Assembly: GCF_040054535.1 (NCBI RefSeq)
Contig: NC_090788.1
Span: 620,001-684,000, forward strand
From: Antennarius striatus
Lineage: Eukaryota > Chordata > Actinopteri > Lophiiformes > Antennariidae
DNA length: 64,000 nt
Reading direction: 5' to 3'
Program-made: the position numbers and the translations under genes
Notes under the pieces: model-generated
Database searches by the model: none
What the model was told of the DNA's origin: nothing
Seen by the model: only the letters and a program-made list of their open reading frames with translations
Shown here: positions 1 to 9,900 of the stretch, in pieces
Position numbering within the stretch: the first letter of the stretch is position 1
Layout: every line of letters starts with the position of its first letter

Positions 1-132
1 CCAGTTTGTATCAACTTTATTAGCAGCGTCCTCGTGACGTCACACCGTTCGTTTCTTGTTGGTTCTGCTAGCTTGTTTTAGTTTAGCGCTGATGTAGTCT
101 GTGTCAGCGGCCGGAGCGGCCCCTTTAAGAAG
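1..132 (-). repeat. Dispersed repeat copy A (teleost interspersed element, class unknown)
   Basis: Read on the minus strand, this stretch matches 42959-43101 closely over about 130 bp, including the blocks GCTAGCAGAACCAAC, GTGTGACGTCAC and GCTAATAAAGTTGAT. The two copies lie in opposite orientation in introns of two different genes, so this is a dispersed family and not part of rabep1. The AATAAAG near one end could be a polyadenylation signal of a retro-element. I cannot name the family. The inner end runs directly into the 40-bp tandem array. Confidence 0.7.
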
Positions 133-590
133 GTAGTCACGTGACCGAGGCCGGAGCGGCCCCTTTAAGAAGGTAGTCACGTGACCGAGGCCGGAGCGGC
201 CCCTTTAAGAAGGTAGTCATGTGACCGAGGCCGGAGCGGCCCCTTTAAGAAGGTAGTCACGTGACCGAGGCCGGAGCGGCCCCTTTAAGAAGGTAGTCAC
301 GTGACCGAGGCCGGAGCGGCCCCTTTAAGAAGGTAGTCACGTGACCGAGGCTGGAGCGGCCCCTTTAAGAAGGTAGTCACGTGACCGAGGCTGGAGCGGC
401 CCCTTTAAGAAGGTAGTCATGTGACCGAGGCTGGAGCGGCCCCTTTAAGAAGGTAGTCATGTGACCGAGGCCGGAGCGGCCCCTTTAAGAAGGTAGTCAC
501 GTGACCGAGGCCGGAGCGGCCCCTTTAAGAAGGTAGTCACGTGACCGAGGCCGGAGCGGCCCCTTTAAGAAGGTAGTCATGTGACCGAGG
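110..590 (+). repeat. 40-bp minisatellite, about 12 copies, with GTCACGTGAC in most units
   Basis: A 40-bp unit starting GCCGGAGCGGCCCCTTTAAG repeats without gaps about 12 times and differs only at a few positions (CACGTG or CATGTG; GGCCGG or GGCTGG). The first half of the unit is the terminal segment of the neighbouring dispersed repeat. Most units hold the palindrome GTCACGTGAC, an E-box of the USF/MiT-TFE type. The array lies in the rabep1 intron upstream of the first exon seen here. Confidence 0.95.
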
Positions 591-811
591 CCAGCATCTC
601 CACCAGCCTCAGAGGGACTCAGACGTGGAGCAGAGAGTCCATCATTCAGAACCAGACACGGTCCAGAACCAGACCAGAAAGAAAACAGAAGTAATGGAGT
701 TGTGGGTTCTGTCTGACCCGGTCGTAGAACCTTTACTGGGCCGCGTTCCATTACGCTAGCATACGTGCTAATGTGTGAACGGACGCTACAGAGACGTGTG
801 ACTGCTTTCAG

Positions 812-3566
812 GAGGAGGACGAGAAGGAGCGTCTGATCCAGGTGAAGGAGCTCCAGGAGGAGGACGCCGGCGACAACACGGAGCCTCTGGAGGATCTGTT
901 CCTGGGCCTGAGCGTCGAGGAGGTACGAGCCCCGCCCCTCTGGGGTCACGTGACCGTCCCGTGAAGCCGTCGTTAACGCGTCTCCTCCCCTTCCAGCCTC
1001 ACGCCGACCGCAGCGCCCACGGCTCCGTCCACTCCCTGGACACGGAGGTGGTGGCGGGGGCCCCCGTGGACCCCCACAGGGACAACCTGCGGCGGGTCCA
1101 GTCCACCGACAGCCTGGGCTCCTCGCCGCTGTCCGTCCAGCAGGGCCTGGGGGGCCACAACCACAAGGCCAAGTCGGCCAGCCACCTGGACGAGTCGGAC
1201 TTCGGGCCCCTGGTGGGGGCCGACTGCGGGGCGGGGGACGGCAGCTTCGGCGACGCCTCGTCCATCAGCTCCATCCGGCTGACGCCGAGTCACTTCCTGT
1301 TGACGAAGGACCAGGAGAAGGCCATCAAGGCCATGACGCCGGAGCAGGAGGAGACGGCCTCGCTGCTGTCCAGCATCTCCCACGCCGCTGCAGACGCCGC
1401 CTTCCTGCCCCCCACCGGCTACCGGCTGGTCAGCGACAGCGAGTGGAACCTGCTGCAGCAGGAGGTGAGGCCCCGCCCCCTCTGAGGCTAAGCTAACGGC
1501 GTGTTGATTTCTGATTGGCTGCGTGTGTCTGCAGGTGAAGAACGCCGGCAGGAAGCTGGGCAGACGCTGTGACATGTGCTCCAACTACGAGAAGCAGCTG
1601 CAGGCCATCCAGGGCCAGGAGGCGGAGACTCGGGACCAGGTGGGTGTGGTCACCTCACCGCTAGAGTGCTCAGCCGTGATGACGATGATGATGATGATGA
1701 TGACGGTGGTCCTCCAGGTGAAGAAGCTGCAGGTGATGCTGCGTCAGGCCAACGAGCAGCTGGAGGGGACGATGGCGGAGAAGCAGCGCCTGGAGGAGTC
1801 GGTGAAGGCCGGGAACGAGGAGACGGCCGCCAAGGTTTGGACCCATCGCTGTTGATCTGTGTAGACCAGTGTTTCTGTGGCGTCGTCATGGCGACCGCTC
1901 CGTTCTGGCGTGTCATCGGGGTCCTCCCTGTGTCCTAGGTGGCGTTCCTCCTGCAGAGGGTCCAGGCGTCGGAGGCGCTGCTCGCCTCCCTGCAGCACGG
2001 CTTCAGCGAGGCCAAGAGGAGCACGCAGGAGCAGATGGTGAGGCTCAGGCGCTCTGAGGCACAGGCGCCACTTTGAACATAACAACCTCATGTGAAGCTG
2101 GTTACCGTTTCCTCAGCGTGGCCACGAGGCGTCATGTGACCGATCGCCAACGGGCCTGAGGCTGGTGGTTAAACTGATGTCATGAGGTTCAGATTATAAT
2201 CCAGGGTGAAACACGTCCGCAGCAGCCAGGAGGACGTTAGTGTTCACTGGTGGATGGAGGTTCTGACCCGGACCCCCGGAGCAGAACCTCAACATCCAGC
2301 GGGACAGGAAGTACGAGTAAACCTGGGCTAACGCTAACGCAAACCCCGGCTAACGTCGCTAACTCCCAGCTCCGCCATCTGTCAACGATGACATCATCTC
2401 CAAGAGTACTGTGGGCGGAGCTCTTGACCTCTGAGCATCACCTGCTTGAGTCAGCATGTATTCAGCATGGGTTACCATGGCAACAGTAGGAGGTTAACCC
2501 ACACGGCGACCTCTTCAGCCTGCTGCTGCTGGGTGTTTCATCTGTGGGCGTCCAAAAACACCAAGGTTTTCAAATAAAACAATGGAAAAGACGGAAGGTT
2601 TTACTCACAAAACAAACGCTGCGACGAGTTGAACGTTTCCACGGTGACGGTGGGGTGGGGTAGAGGAGGGGCTTCTGCTGATCTGTGGTGATGCGTTCCA
2701 GGCGGTGCTGGTGAAGTCCAGGGAGCAGGTGGCCGAGGAGCTGAGCCGCCTGCAGAGAGACAACGAGAGCCTGCAGGGAAAACACCGCCTGCATGTGGAG
2801 CTGCAGCAGGAGGAGGACTTCCACATGCCCACGAGCCCACAGGTAGCCCACACGCCCACTGGGCCACAGGTAGACCACAGGTAGCCCACTGGTCCACTGG
2901 TAGCCCACTGGTCCACAGGTAGACCACAGGAAGCCCACTGGTCCACAGGTAGTCCACAGATAATCCACTAGTCCACAGGTAGCCCACTGGTTCACAGGTA
3001 GTCCACATGCCCTCTGGTCCACTGGTAGTCCACAGGTAGCCCACTAGCCCACAGGTAGTCCACACGCCCACCAATTGGGGCGTTGTTGCTTTGCTACATT
3101 TGCCAGATTTGGCGGTCGTCGTTCGTATCTTGAGGACTTCCTGTCCTGAGTTAGTCAGAGCTGCTGGAGAACCAGCACCTCCAGCCTCCACTGGGTTCTC
3201 CTCCGGTTCTCTAACGGGCTCTACTCCCATCAGGAGCTGCAGGACCTGGTGCTGCGGCTGCGTGACCACCAGGTGGCGCTGCGGACGTCAGCTGACCACA
3301 CGGAGGAGAAGCTGAAGGCGGAGATCCTGTTCCTGAAGGAGCAGATCCAGGCGGAGCAGTGCCTGAAGGAGAACCTGGAGGACACGCTGCAGCTGGAGAT
3401 CGAGGGCTGCAAGGAGGAGATAGGTGAGACTCGAGCCCCGCCCACAAGTGCCCCGCCCACCAGCACCTGCACACGCCTCTTCATCCTCCTCATCCTCTCT
3501 CGTGTTTGTTTGTGTTCTCCTCCCGTCGCTCAGACATCCTTGAAGGTACGACAGGCGTGACTCCTG

Positions 3567-3600
<34 letters not shown>

Positions 3601-5196
3601 AATGCTAACGCTAACGCTAACATAGCCTGGTGTGTCTAGGGTAGGTCAGCTGACCCGCATCCTACCTCTTGTGATCATGTTTACTGCACTCATCCTGTTG
3701 CTTAGCAACGCTGATGGACAGCTGAGTGAAGCTGTGTGTGTGTGTGTGTATGCACTCACAAGCTAACCCGTGAGCTAGCGTTAGCGTGGTGTGTTACCGT
3801 GTCAGTAGTGATGTCAGACGGACTCTCCTGACGGCTCGTTCTGATGTTTTCAGTGGATTTTTGATCCGTGAAGATAAAAGTTGTGATTCAGCGTTTCTGA
3901 TTGGTGTGGGCGGATACAAGAATGAAGCTGTCTGATTGGCTGCTCTAATCATGTCTCCTCCCCCAGCCTCGTTCTCCAGTCTGAAAACGGAGATGGAGCG
4001 AATCAAAGCGGAGAAGGAGCAGGTAAAGATACTGAACTGATAAATTCATATCAGCTATTGATTACTAATAAGTAGGGCTGCCACAAGTCGACTAATCACC
4101 GATTTATTGATTACATCCTGTGAAGGTGATGAATTATCAGTGTTGGTGTGTAAGATCGAAAGATGAGGGAGAAGGAGCATAGATCAAAGCTACTGTGACA
4201 GTAGGTCAGAGCACTAGCTTTGATCTTTGACCTATGACAGTAGGTCAGGGTAACGTTTTGATTTGTGGGATGTCGCACGCTGTGACCGCATCGGTTCTAG
4301 AAGTCGAAAACTTGAACTGATGAACTATTACTGACGTTACAGTAAACACATGACACGCGTGTGCTAAGGGCGGCTAACGACTCACATCCTCATTGCTAAT
4401 GTTAACGTTTACAGTTATGTGAATTGGGAGTGAGCTAGCTCTCTGTTTATGCTAATATTAGCAGCTAACTAGCCAGTTAGATAGATAGATAGATAGATAG
4501 ATACTTTATTAATCCCGGAGGAAATTAGATGACGGTCACGTGCTTCCTCTTCATGTACTTGAACCGCCAGTTAGCCATGCTAGCACAGCCTGATTTAAAA
4601 AACAAGCGAGGGGTCGACTGTCAACGCAGTTGTGGACGGTTTCACTGGTGAACATAGTGGTGACTAGTCGTGGCAGCCCTCTAGTGGTGCTCGTGTTCAC
4701 GTGGGTGTCGGTGATTCCAGCTGCAGACGCGTCTGTCGGAACGAAGCGACATCCTGGAGAAGCTCCAGAGCCTGAAGACGAGTCTGGAGCAGCAGCTCAG
4801 AGAGACCAGCAAGACCAAGGTGAGTGCCCCCCCCCGTCAGAGTCCGTCGGTGGGTGTCTGAGTGTAACCTGTGTGTGTGTGTGTGTGTGTGTGCAGGCGG
4901 CGCTGGAGGCTCAGGTGTTGGACGAGCGGGGTAAGGCCCAGCGGCTGCAGACGGAGCTGGACGTCAGCGAACAGGTGCAGAAGGACTTCGTCAAGCTCTC
5001 CCAGACGCTGCAGGTAAGCCCCGCCTCCTCGGACCCATCACCCGATCCGATCGACCAGTGACGGTGCTGTTGGGCGTGCCCCCCCCCCCCACAGGTCCAG
5101 CTGGAGCGGATACGACAGGCCGACTCTCTGGACCGGATCAGGGTCATCCTGAACGACACCAACCTGACCGACATCAACCAGCTTCCAGAGACATGA
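812..5196 (+). CDS. rabep1: Rabaptin-5 (Rab GTPase-binding effector protein 1), C-terminal 534 codons, partial
   Basis: Rabaptin-5 is a coiled-coil effector of Rab5 and Rab4. It binds the exchange factor Rabex-5 and promotes early-endosome fusion. Coding exons: 812-922, 997-1464, 1535-1639, 1718-1834, 1939-2037, 2702-2842, 3234-3423, 3967-4022, 4721-4819, 4897-5013 and 5095-5196 (stop TGA). All join in frame with GT/AG borders. The product ends ILNDTNLTDINQLPET, the typical rabaptin-5 C-terminus. From residue 38 of the visible part there is a hydrophilic linker with HSLD (1030-1041), DESD (1189-1200) and FGPLV (1201-1215). In mammals these are the two caspase-3 sites and the GGA/gamma-adaptin ear ligand. 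The conserved stretch RRCDMCSNYEKQLQ and long heptad coiled coils follow. Mammalian rabaptin-5 has about 862 residues, so roughly 330 N-terminal residues lie left of the window. Identity is very secure; RABEP2 fits less well. Confidence 0.96.
2843..3075 (+). repeat. Minisatellite of CCACAGGTAG-type units in rabep1 intron, starting at the 5' splice site
   Basis: Imperfect units of about 10 and 20 bp built from CCACAGGTAG and CCACTGGTAG start at the donor of the exon ending at 2842 and run to about 3075. The exon end itself (CCACATGCCCACGAGCCCACAG) has the same composition. At least eight further copies of CAGGTAG lie in the intron, each a good match to a 5' splice site. Confidence 0.9.
3534..3545 (+). 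other. rabep1: Candidate 12-nt rabep1 microexon
   Basis: ACATCCTTGAAG is preceded by a long pyrimidine-rich tract and CAG, and followed by GTACGA. The flanking coding exons (3234-3423 and 3967-4022) join in phase 1. Twelve bases keep that phase and would add four residues (DILE) after CKEEI without a stop. Mammalian rabaptin-5, as I recall it, lacks residues here, so it would be an optional or lineage-specific exon. Chance occurrence is possible. Confidence 0.35.
3569..3597 (+). repeat. (TG)n microsatellite
   Basis: About 14 TG dinucleotides in the rabep1 intron just after the candidate microexon. Confidence 0.95.
4023..4720 (+). other. rabep1 intron with a LINE-like 3' tail at about 4478-4530
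   Basis: The intron has no coding signal. At about 4478-4530 a short TAGA array is followed by TACTTTATTAATCCCGGAGG and AAATT. This arrangement, GATA repeats next to a (T)TTATTAATCCCGGAGGAAATT-type end, is common at the ends of teleost non-LTR elements. An opposite-strand relative is at 20222-20257. Confidence 0.55.
4869..4894 (+). repeat. (TG)n tract directly before a rabep1 3' splice site
   Basis: About 13 TG units end two bases before the CAG acceptor of the exon starting at 4897, replacing the usual polypyrimidine tract. UG-rich RNA is the ligand of TDP-43 and CELF proteins. Confidence 0.9.
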
Positions 5197-6105
5197 TGGC
5201 GCCGGCGGCGTCCTCCTCTTCCTCCGAGCGCCGCGCCCGTAACGTCATTGACCCGCCTCCCGTAACCACAGAGGAAGAGCTGGGAGGACTGGGGCAGAAG
5301 AATACTACTAATGTACATAACGGACTGGGGGGGGGTCGTTTCTACTGTAGTCGCTATTAACTCAACCAAAAAGGTTCGTCGTCCTCTGAAGCACTTTCTG
5401 TCCACGTTTTCTGCCCATCGCACCTCTGTTGTCACGGCGATGAAGAATCACCCCCCCGTCACTTGTTTGTTTTTTTTTTGGTGCTTCGTTTCTCGTTTTG
5501 TTTGTTTTGATGCGACGAAGGAAGGAAACAGAAAACTGTTAGCGTCTTTACTGCAGTCGGGCCTCGTTTTACAGCAGCTTCAGGTTACCACGGCAACGCC
5601 AGTTAATCCAGTCCACAGCAGGTGAAGAGATGGTTTAAGAGATAGTAATATATGTTATTGATCACCTGTGTGGAACGGATTGATTGGCCTCGTTAGCTAG
5701 CGTTAGCATGCTGAGGCTAACCTCCGCCCTAAGAATCATGGAATTTTGGAGGAGGCGGCTAAATTTGGCAAAGACGAGTCCTGCCCTTCTCTTCCTCCGA
5801 CTCCATCCGATCGTTTGGGGGCGTCGGTCTACTTTCGCCGTGACACGTGATGATTGGTCAGGACGAGTCGGTCGGGGGCCGGGTGGGCGGAGCCTAGCTT
5901 GACCGGAGCAGATGGTGTAAATCTGGAGGAACGACGTGAATCCGATGTCGGTGTCAGCGGACAGAAACACGTGGGGATTTCCTTTTCCTGTCACACCTCG
6001 TCCCATTGGTCCACGTAGGGGGCGTGTCCCCGTGTCTGATGAAGTTCTGTTTGAAGTATCCTGAACCCACAATGAATAAACAGACTGTGTTCTTGTCAAT
6101 GATCA
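5197..6105 (+). other. rabep1: rabep1 3' UTR with polyadenylation signal AATAAA at 6075-6080
   Basis: The first good AATAAA hexamer after the stop is at 6075-6080, followed by GT-rich sequence (CAGACTGTGTTCTTGTC). This gives a 3' UTR of about 0.9 kb. No other gene starts before it. Confidence 0.6.
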
Positions 6106-6860
6106 ATGATCCAGACGGTCTGACTGAAGCCTCCTTCACTCCTCAAACATCCAGAAAGACCAGAAGATGTTTTAGGAGTGGATTTAATTGAGGAGCCTAG
6201 AATTAATTTCCCATTTGACGTCGTGTGATTGGTCGGTTCCAACTGGAGCATCTCTGAAGAGGAGACTGGCGCATGGTCGTGGAGTTTCACACTCCAGAAT
6301 TATATTTTAACATTTCCTAAATTATATTGTAAAGATGTAATGAATTTTGCCAACCAATCAGTGAATGTAATCAATAAATATCAAAATAATCAGATGAAAG
6401 GAAAAAAAAACAAAAAACGCTCCTCAAACTTCAACAGGAAAATCTGCTTTTATTTTAAAACTTGACTGCATCCACAACTTATTATATACAACAAGTATTT
6501 AGTATTTTTGAAATTTTGCTGTTAAAAGTTCATTTTGAACTTTATTTTTCAGTAGTTTTTTTGTCGTCCTGCTGATAAGTTGTTGGCAGAGGTAATAATT
6601 ACAGAAAACACATTAAACGTCACTCATCCATGTAGTGAGAAACTAGTCTGGGAATGTTTTCCCCACATTCGTACATCACCCGGATAAGCGTGTGTCATAC
6701 AGTAATGCATCCAGAACAGTCCACGGACTAATTACTTTAAGATCATAAAAAATCTTAAAAGATAAAAAACATTAAAGATCATAACATAAGAGCCATAAAA
6801 AAAGTAACACGCTCGTTGAAATAATCGGTGCTGCAGTAACTGCTGCTCGCCTGTAGTTCA
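6106..6860. other. Intergenic spacer, rabep1 to mpzl1
   Basis: AT-rich spacer of about 0.75 kb. I see no exon, structured RNA or clear mobile element in it. Both flanking genes point the same way, so the mpzl1 promoter should lie in its right part. Confidence 0.6.
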
Positions 6861-6989
6861 CTCGGAGGCCTGCAGGGGGCAGCAGCGTGACGAACGCGCG
6901 ACTCAGTAAATCCCACAAAGAAGAAACGCGTCGAACGATAGAGGGCGGAAAAAAAGAGCCGAGGGACTCCTCCTGTTTACAACAACATA

Positions 6990-9900
6990 ATGGAGACAAA
7001 ACGGTCGAAAACCTCCAGCCAGCGGCTTTTACTGACTGGATTTATGCTTTTTATAATCCTGGGTGAGTATTCAAGCTCCATTTTGTTAAAATTCATCCAT
7101 AATGTTGGTGTTTTCGGTCGTGGTTGGAGGAGGGATTCACGTTAGCTAGCTAGCGATGTTGATCTACCTGCTAACCTCCGTTCATCCCGGAGCTAATCAG
7201 CCTTTGTGGGCGGCTGGACTCCCACCGCCACCGCAGACATCTTCTTATCCACGTTAACCGGCCCGTCTTCACTCACATGCCGATTTAATGTCACGAATCA
7301 TGTTTTAATAATTAATAATATTCACTAAAACCCGATTTAGACAGAGTGTTCATCAAATGGAGCTGGTCGGACATTCGGGTCCAGTTTTGTGTGTTAGTAA
7401 CGGGGACTGTGGACAAACAGGTTGATGTTGTGTTAACAGGGAGTTAATAGACGTGAAAGCCGGGTTTTTCGCGGTTCGGTGTGGACGCTAACCCACAGCA
7501 TGCTAACAGTGTTTACAGTAACCAGAGCCGATGCGCGTTACCGGAAGGCTGAACCGACTGCGTTTAATTACCGGTGAACGGTAACGGTAACGGGCTTCAC
7601 CGCGGTGAGCATCCCGGAAACAACGCTCGGTTTCCGCCTTGACTTCCTGTTCCTGATGTTATCAGAGGAGAATGAAGCTGGTTTCAGTTCAGCTTTGAGG
7701 TTTTAGTGTTTCTGTGTCCACAGGTAACGGTTAGCAGATATTACTTCACATGTGGATTGGGTAACATTAAGTAAGTCTACTATTGGTCAGCTGATAATCA
7801 ATAACAGCTGAAACAGATCCAGGTCCAGGATCTGGACCAGAAGGTCCAGAACCACTGGACCTTCTGGTTTTGCTGAATCAGCGGTTTGTCTGGAGCAGGA
7901 AGCATGAAGCTGAAAACAACCCCATCTCTGAAGCAGGGCGGGGGCTCGGTCATGAAATAGATTTATTTCCTGGACCACGGGAAAACCTGTAGCCCGTAGC
8001 GGGTCAGAGGGGTTCCATCAGGGGTCAAGAAGCCTAGAGGAAAACATCATCTGTGAGGAAGATGAAGATCTGACGTCATCAGGCCACCAAGACCTGGTTC
8101 CAGAAGAAATCCTGGATCCTTCCAGACTCCTTCCTGGAATCAATAGATTCCTTGAAGATCTGTTTCAACAGTTGTGGTGCTGTTTGGTCGTCACCAGCTG
8201 ATCAATAGGATAGTTCTCTAATGATCTTTAACGTTCTGCTCGTTCACACCATCTCAGCTCCAGAGTCATGATGTCAGATTTGCAGACTGAGCCGCGCTCA
8301 GGGGACTGAAATCACAAACTGGATCGTTTCCATGTTAAATCAGAACATTTTAATAAAACCCAGCGAACAAAAACCTGCTGGTGCAGTAGTTTTGTGTTTT
8401 CTGTCCCTGCTTATCATGACTAATCTCGTCCGATTGGACGAAACGACAGGCGCGTCCTTCCTGTTGTGAAACGGTCATAAACTGATGACTCATCGCTGCC
8501 GTGGCAAATTCTTCCTGAAACACGTTTTTCATGGTTTTCAACAGGAACATGTTTCACTGGAACAGAACCGTCTGTTTTTACCGCTCCACCGATCACCAGG
8601 TATTTCCCATGAAGCGCCGTTCACCTCCAACCTGCATCACGCCCATCACCACGCCCATCACCACCTGGTTCCTCCTCAGGTGTTCTCAGATGAACACACC
8701 CCTGGGGGCTGACCCCTACCCCCCACACCTCTCAGTGTGAAGCCGGATCGGCGCTGGCCCGTTTGAATCGGTCCTGTTTGTTCAGCGCTGACGTGAACAA
8801 TGGTGTGTAAACGCAGCTCACAGCGGGCGGGCACAGAACCAACAACCCGTCCTGAGAACACCTCCAGGAGAACAGTGGTGGTGGTGGGGGGGTTCAAACA
8901 AGCCACAGAGACACAAACAAGTTTTGTTGTTGTTGTTCTTGTTTGGATTGAGCGGCCCCGCCCCGCCCCTATCCGTCGGTACTTCCTGTCCAAACAGACT
9001 CCGGCGGCATCCGTCTTTAACGTAGAACCTAAACAAACTTTAGCTAGCCCTCGTAGCGGCTAACCGCTGCTAGCAGTGGGCGGGGCTGTCCAGGAGGAGG
9101 AGTCGTATTGTATTCCCAGCTGGAGCTGTGACGTGTCGAGGAATGAGGAAGTGTTATGAAGGAGGACAAACTGGTCACTAACTACACTGGTGTGTTTTGA
9201 CAACCCTTTAGAGGGGGGTGGGGGGTGTTCTGAGCCCCATTAACCAGAACCAGCTGCAGGTAGTCGTCATCTCGCTGCTGCGTCGTCCAATCAGGTCTGA
9301 GGCAGCAGCTTCCTGTTGGACCGCCGAGCTGTGAAGCATCTCGCCTCGCTTCAGAGTAGACGGATGGATGATGGATGGATGGATGGATGGATGGATGATG
9401 GATGGATGGATGGATGGATGGATGGATGGATGGACGCTGACAAGACTCGTTTAAAGGTCCCTTCATGCGTTCACACTTCCTCCTCTCTTCCCTCCCCAGG
9501 CGCGAGCCCGTCGTCGGCCCTCGACATCCACGCCGACTCGGAGGTGGTGGTCCAGAACGGCACCACGGGGGTCCTGCACTGCTCCTTCAAGTCCAGCGAG
9601 GTGGTGGGCATCTCCACCTCTGTCACCTGGAGCTTCCAGTCCAGTCAGCCCGACACCCAGTTCTCCAAAGCGCCGTACGTGGTAAGTGACCCCCCCCCCC
9701 ACCGTCATCCTGTTCCTGAGCTAATGCTAATGCCAATGCTGAGCTAATGCTAACACTGCTGACAGCACACCGAAACTAGAATGTTTGTTGTTTGACTCAT
9801 GACCCCCCTGGGTCGGGTGAAACTGCTGCAGTGTGGTTGCACATGAGTGTGGGGGTGTTGTGTCACCGCTCTGTCGTGTGTGTGTGTGTGTGGACGTGTC

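Noticed and set aside
2601..3269. 222-codon minus-strand frame overlapping rabep1
   Set aside because: Antisense to a well-supported exon and to the CCACAGGTAG minisatellite.
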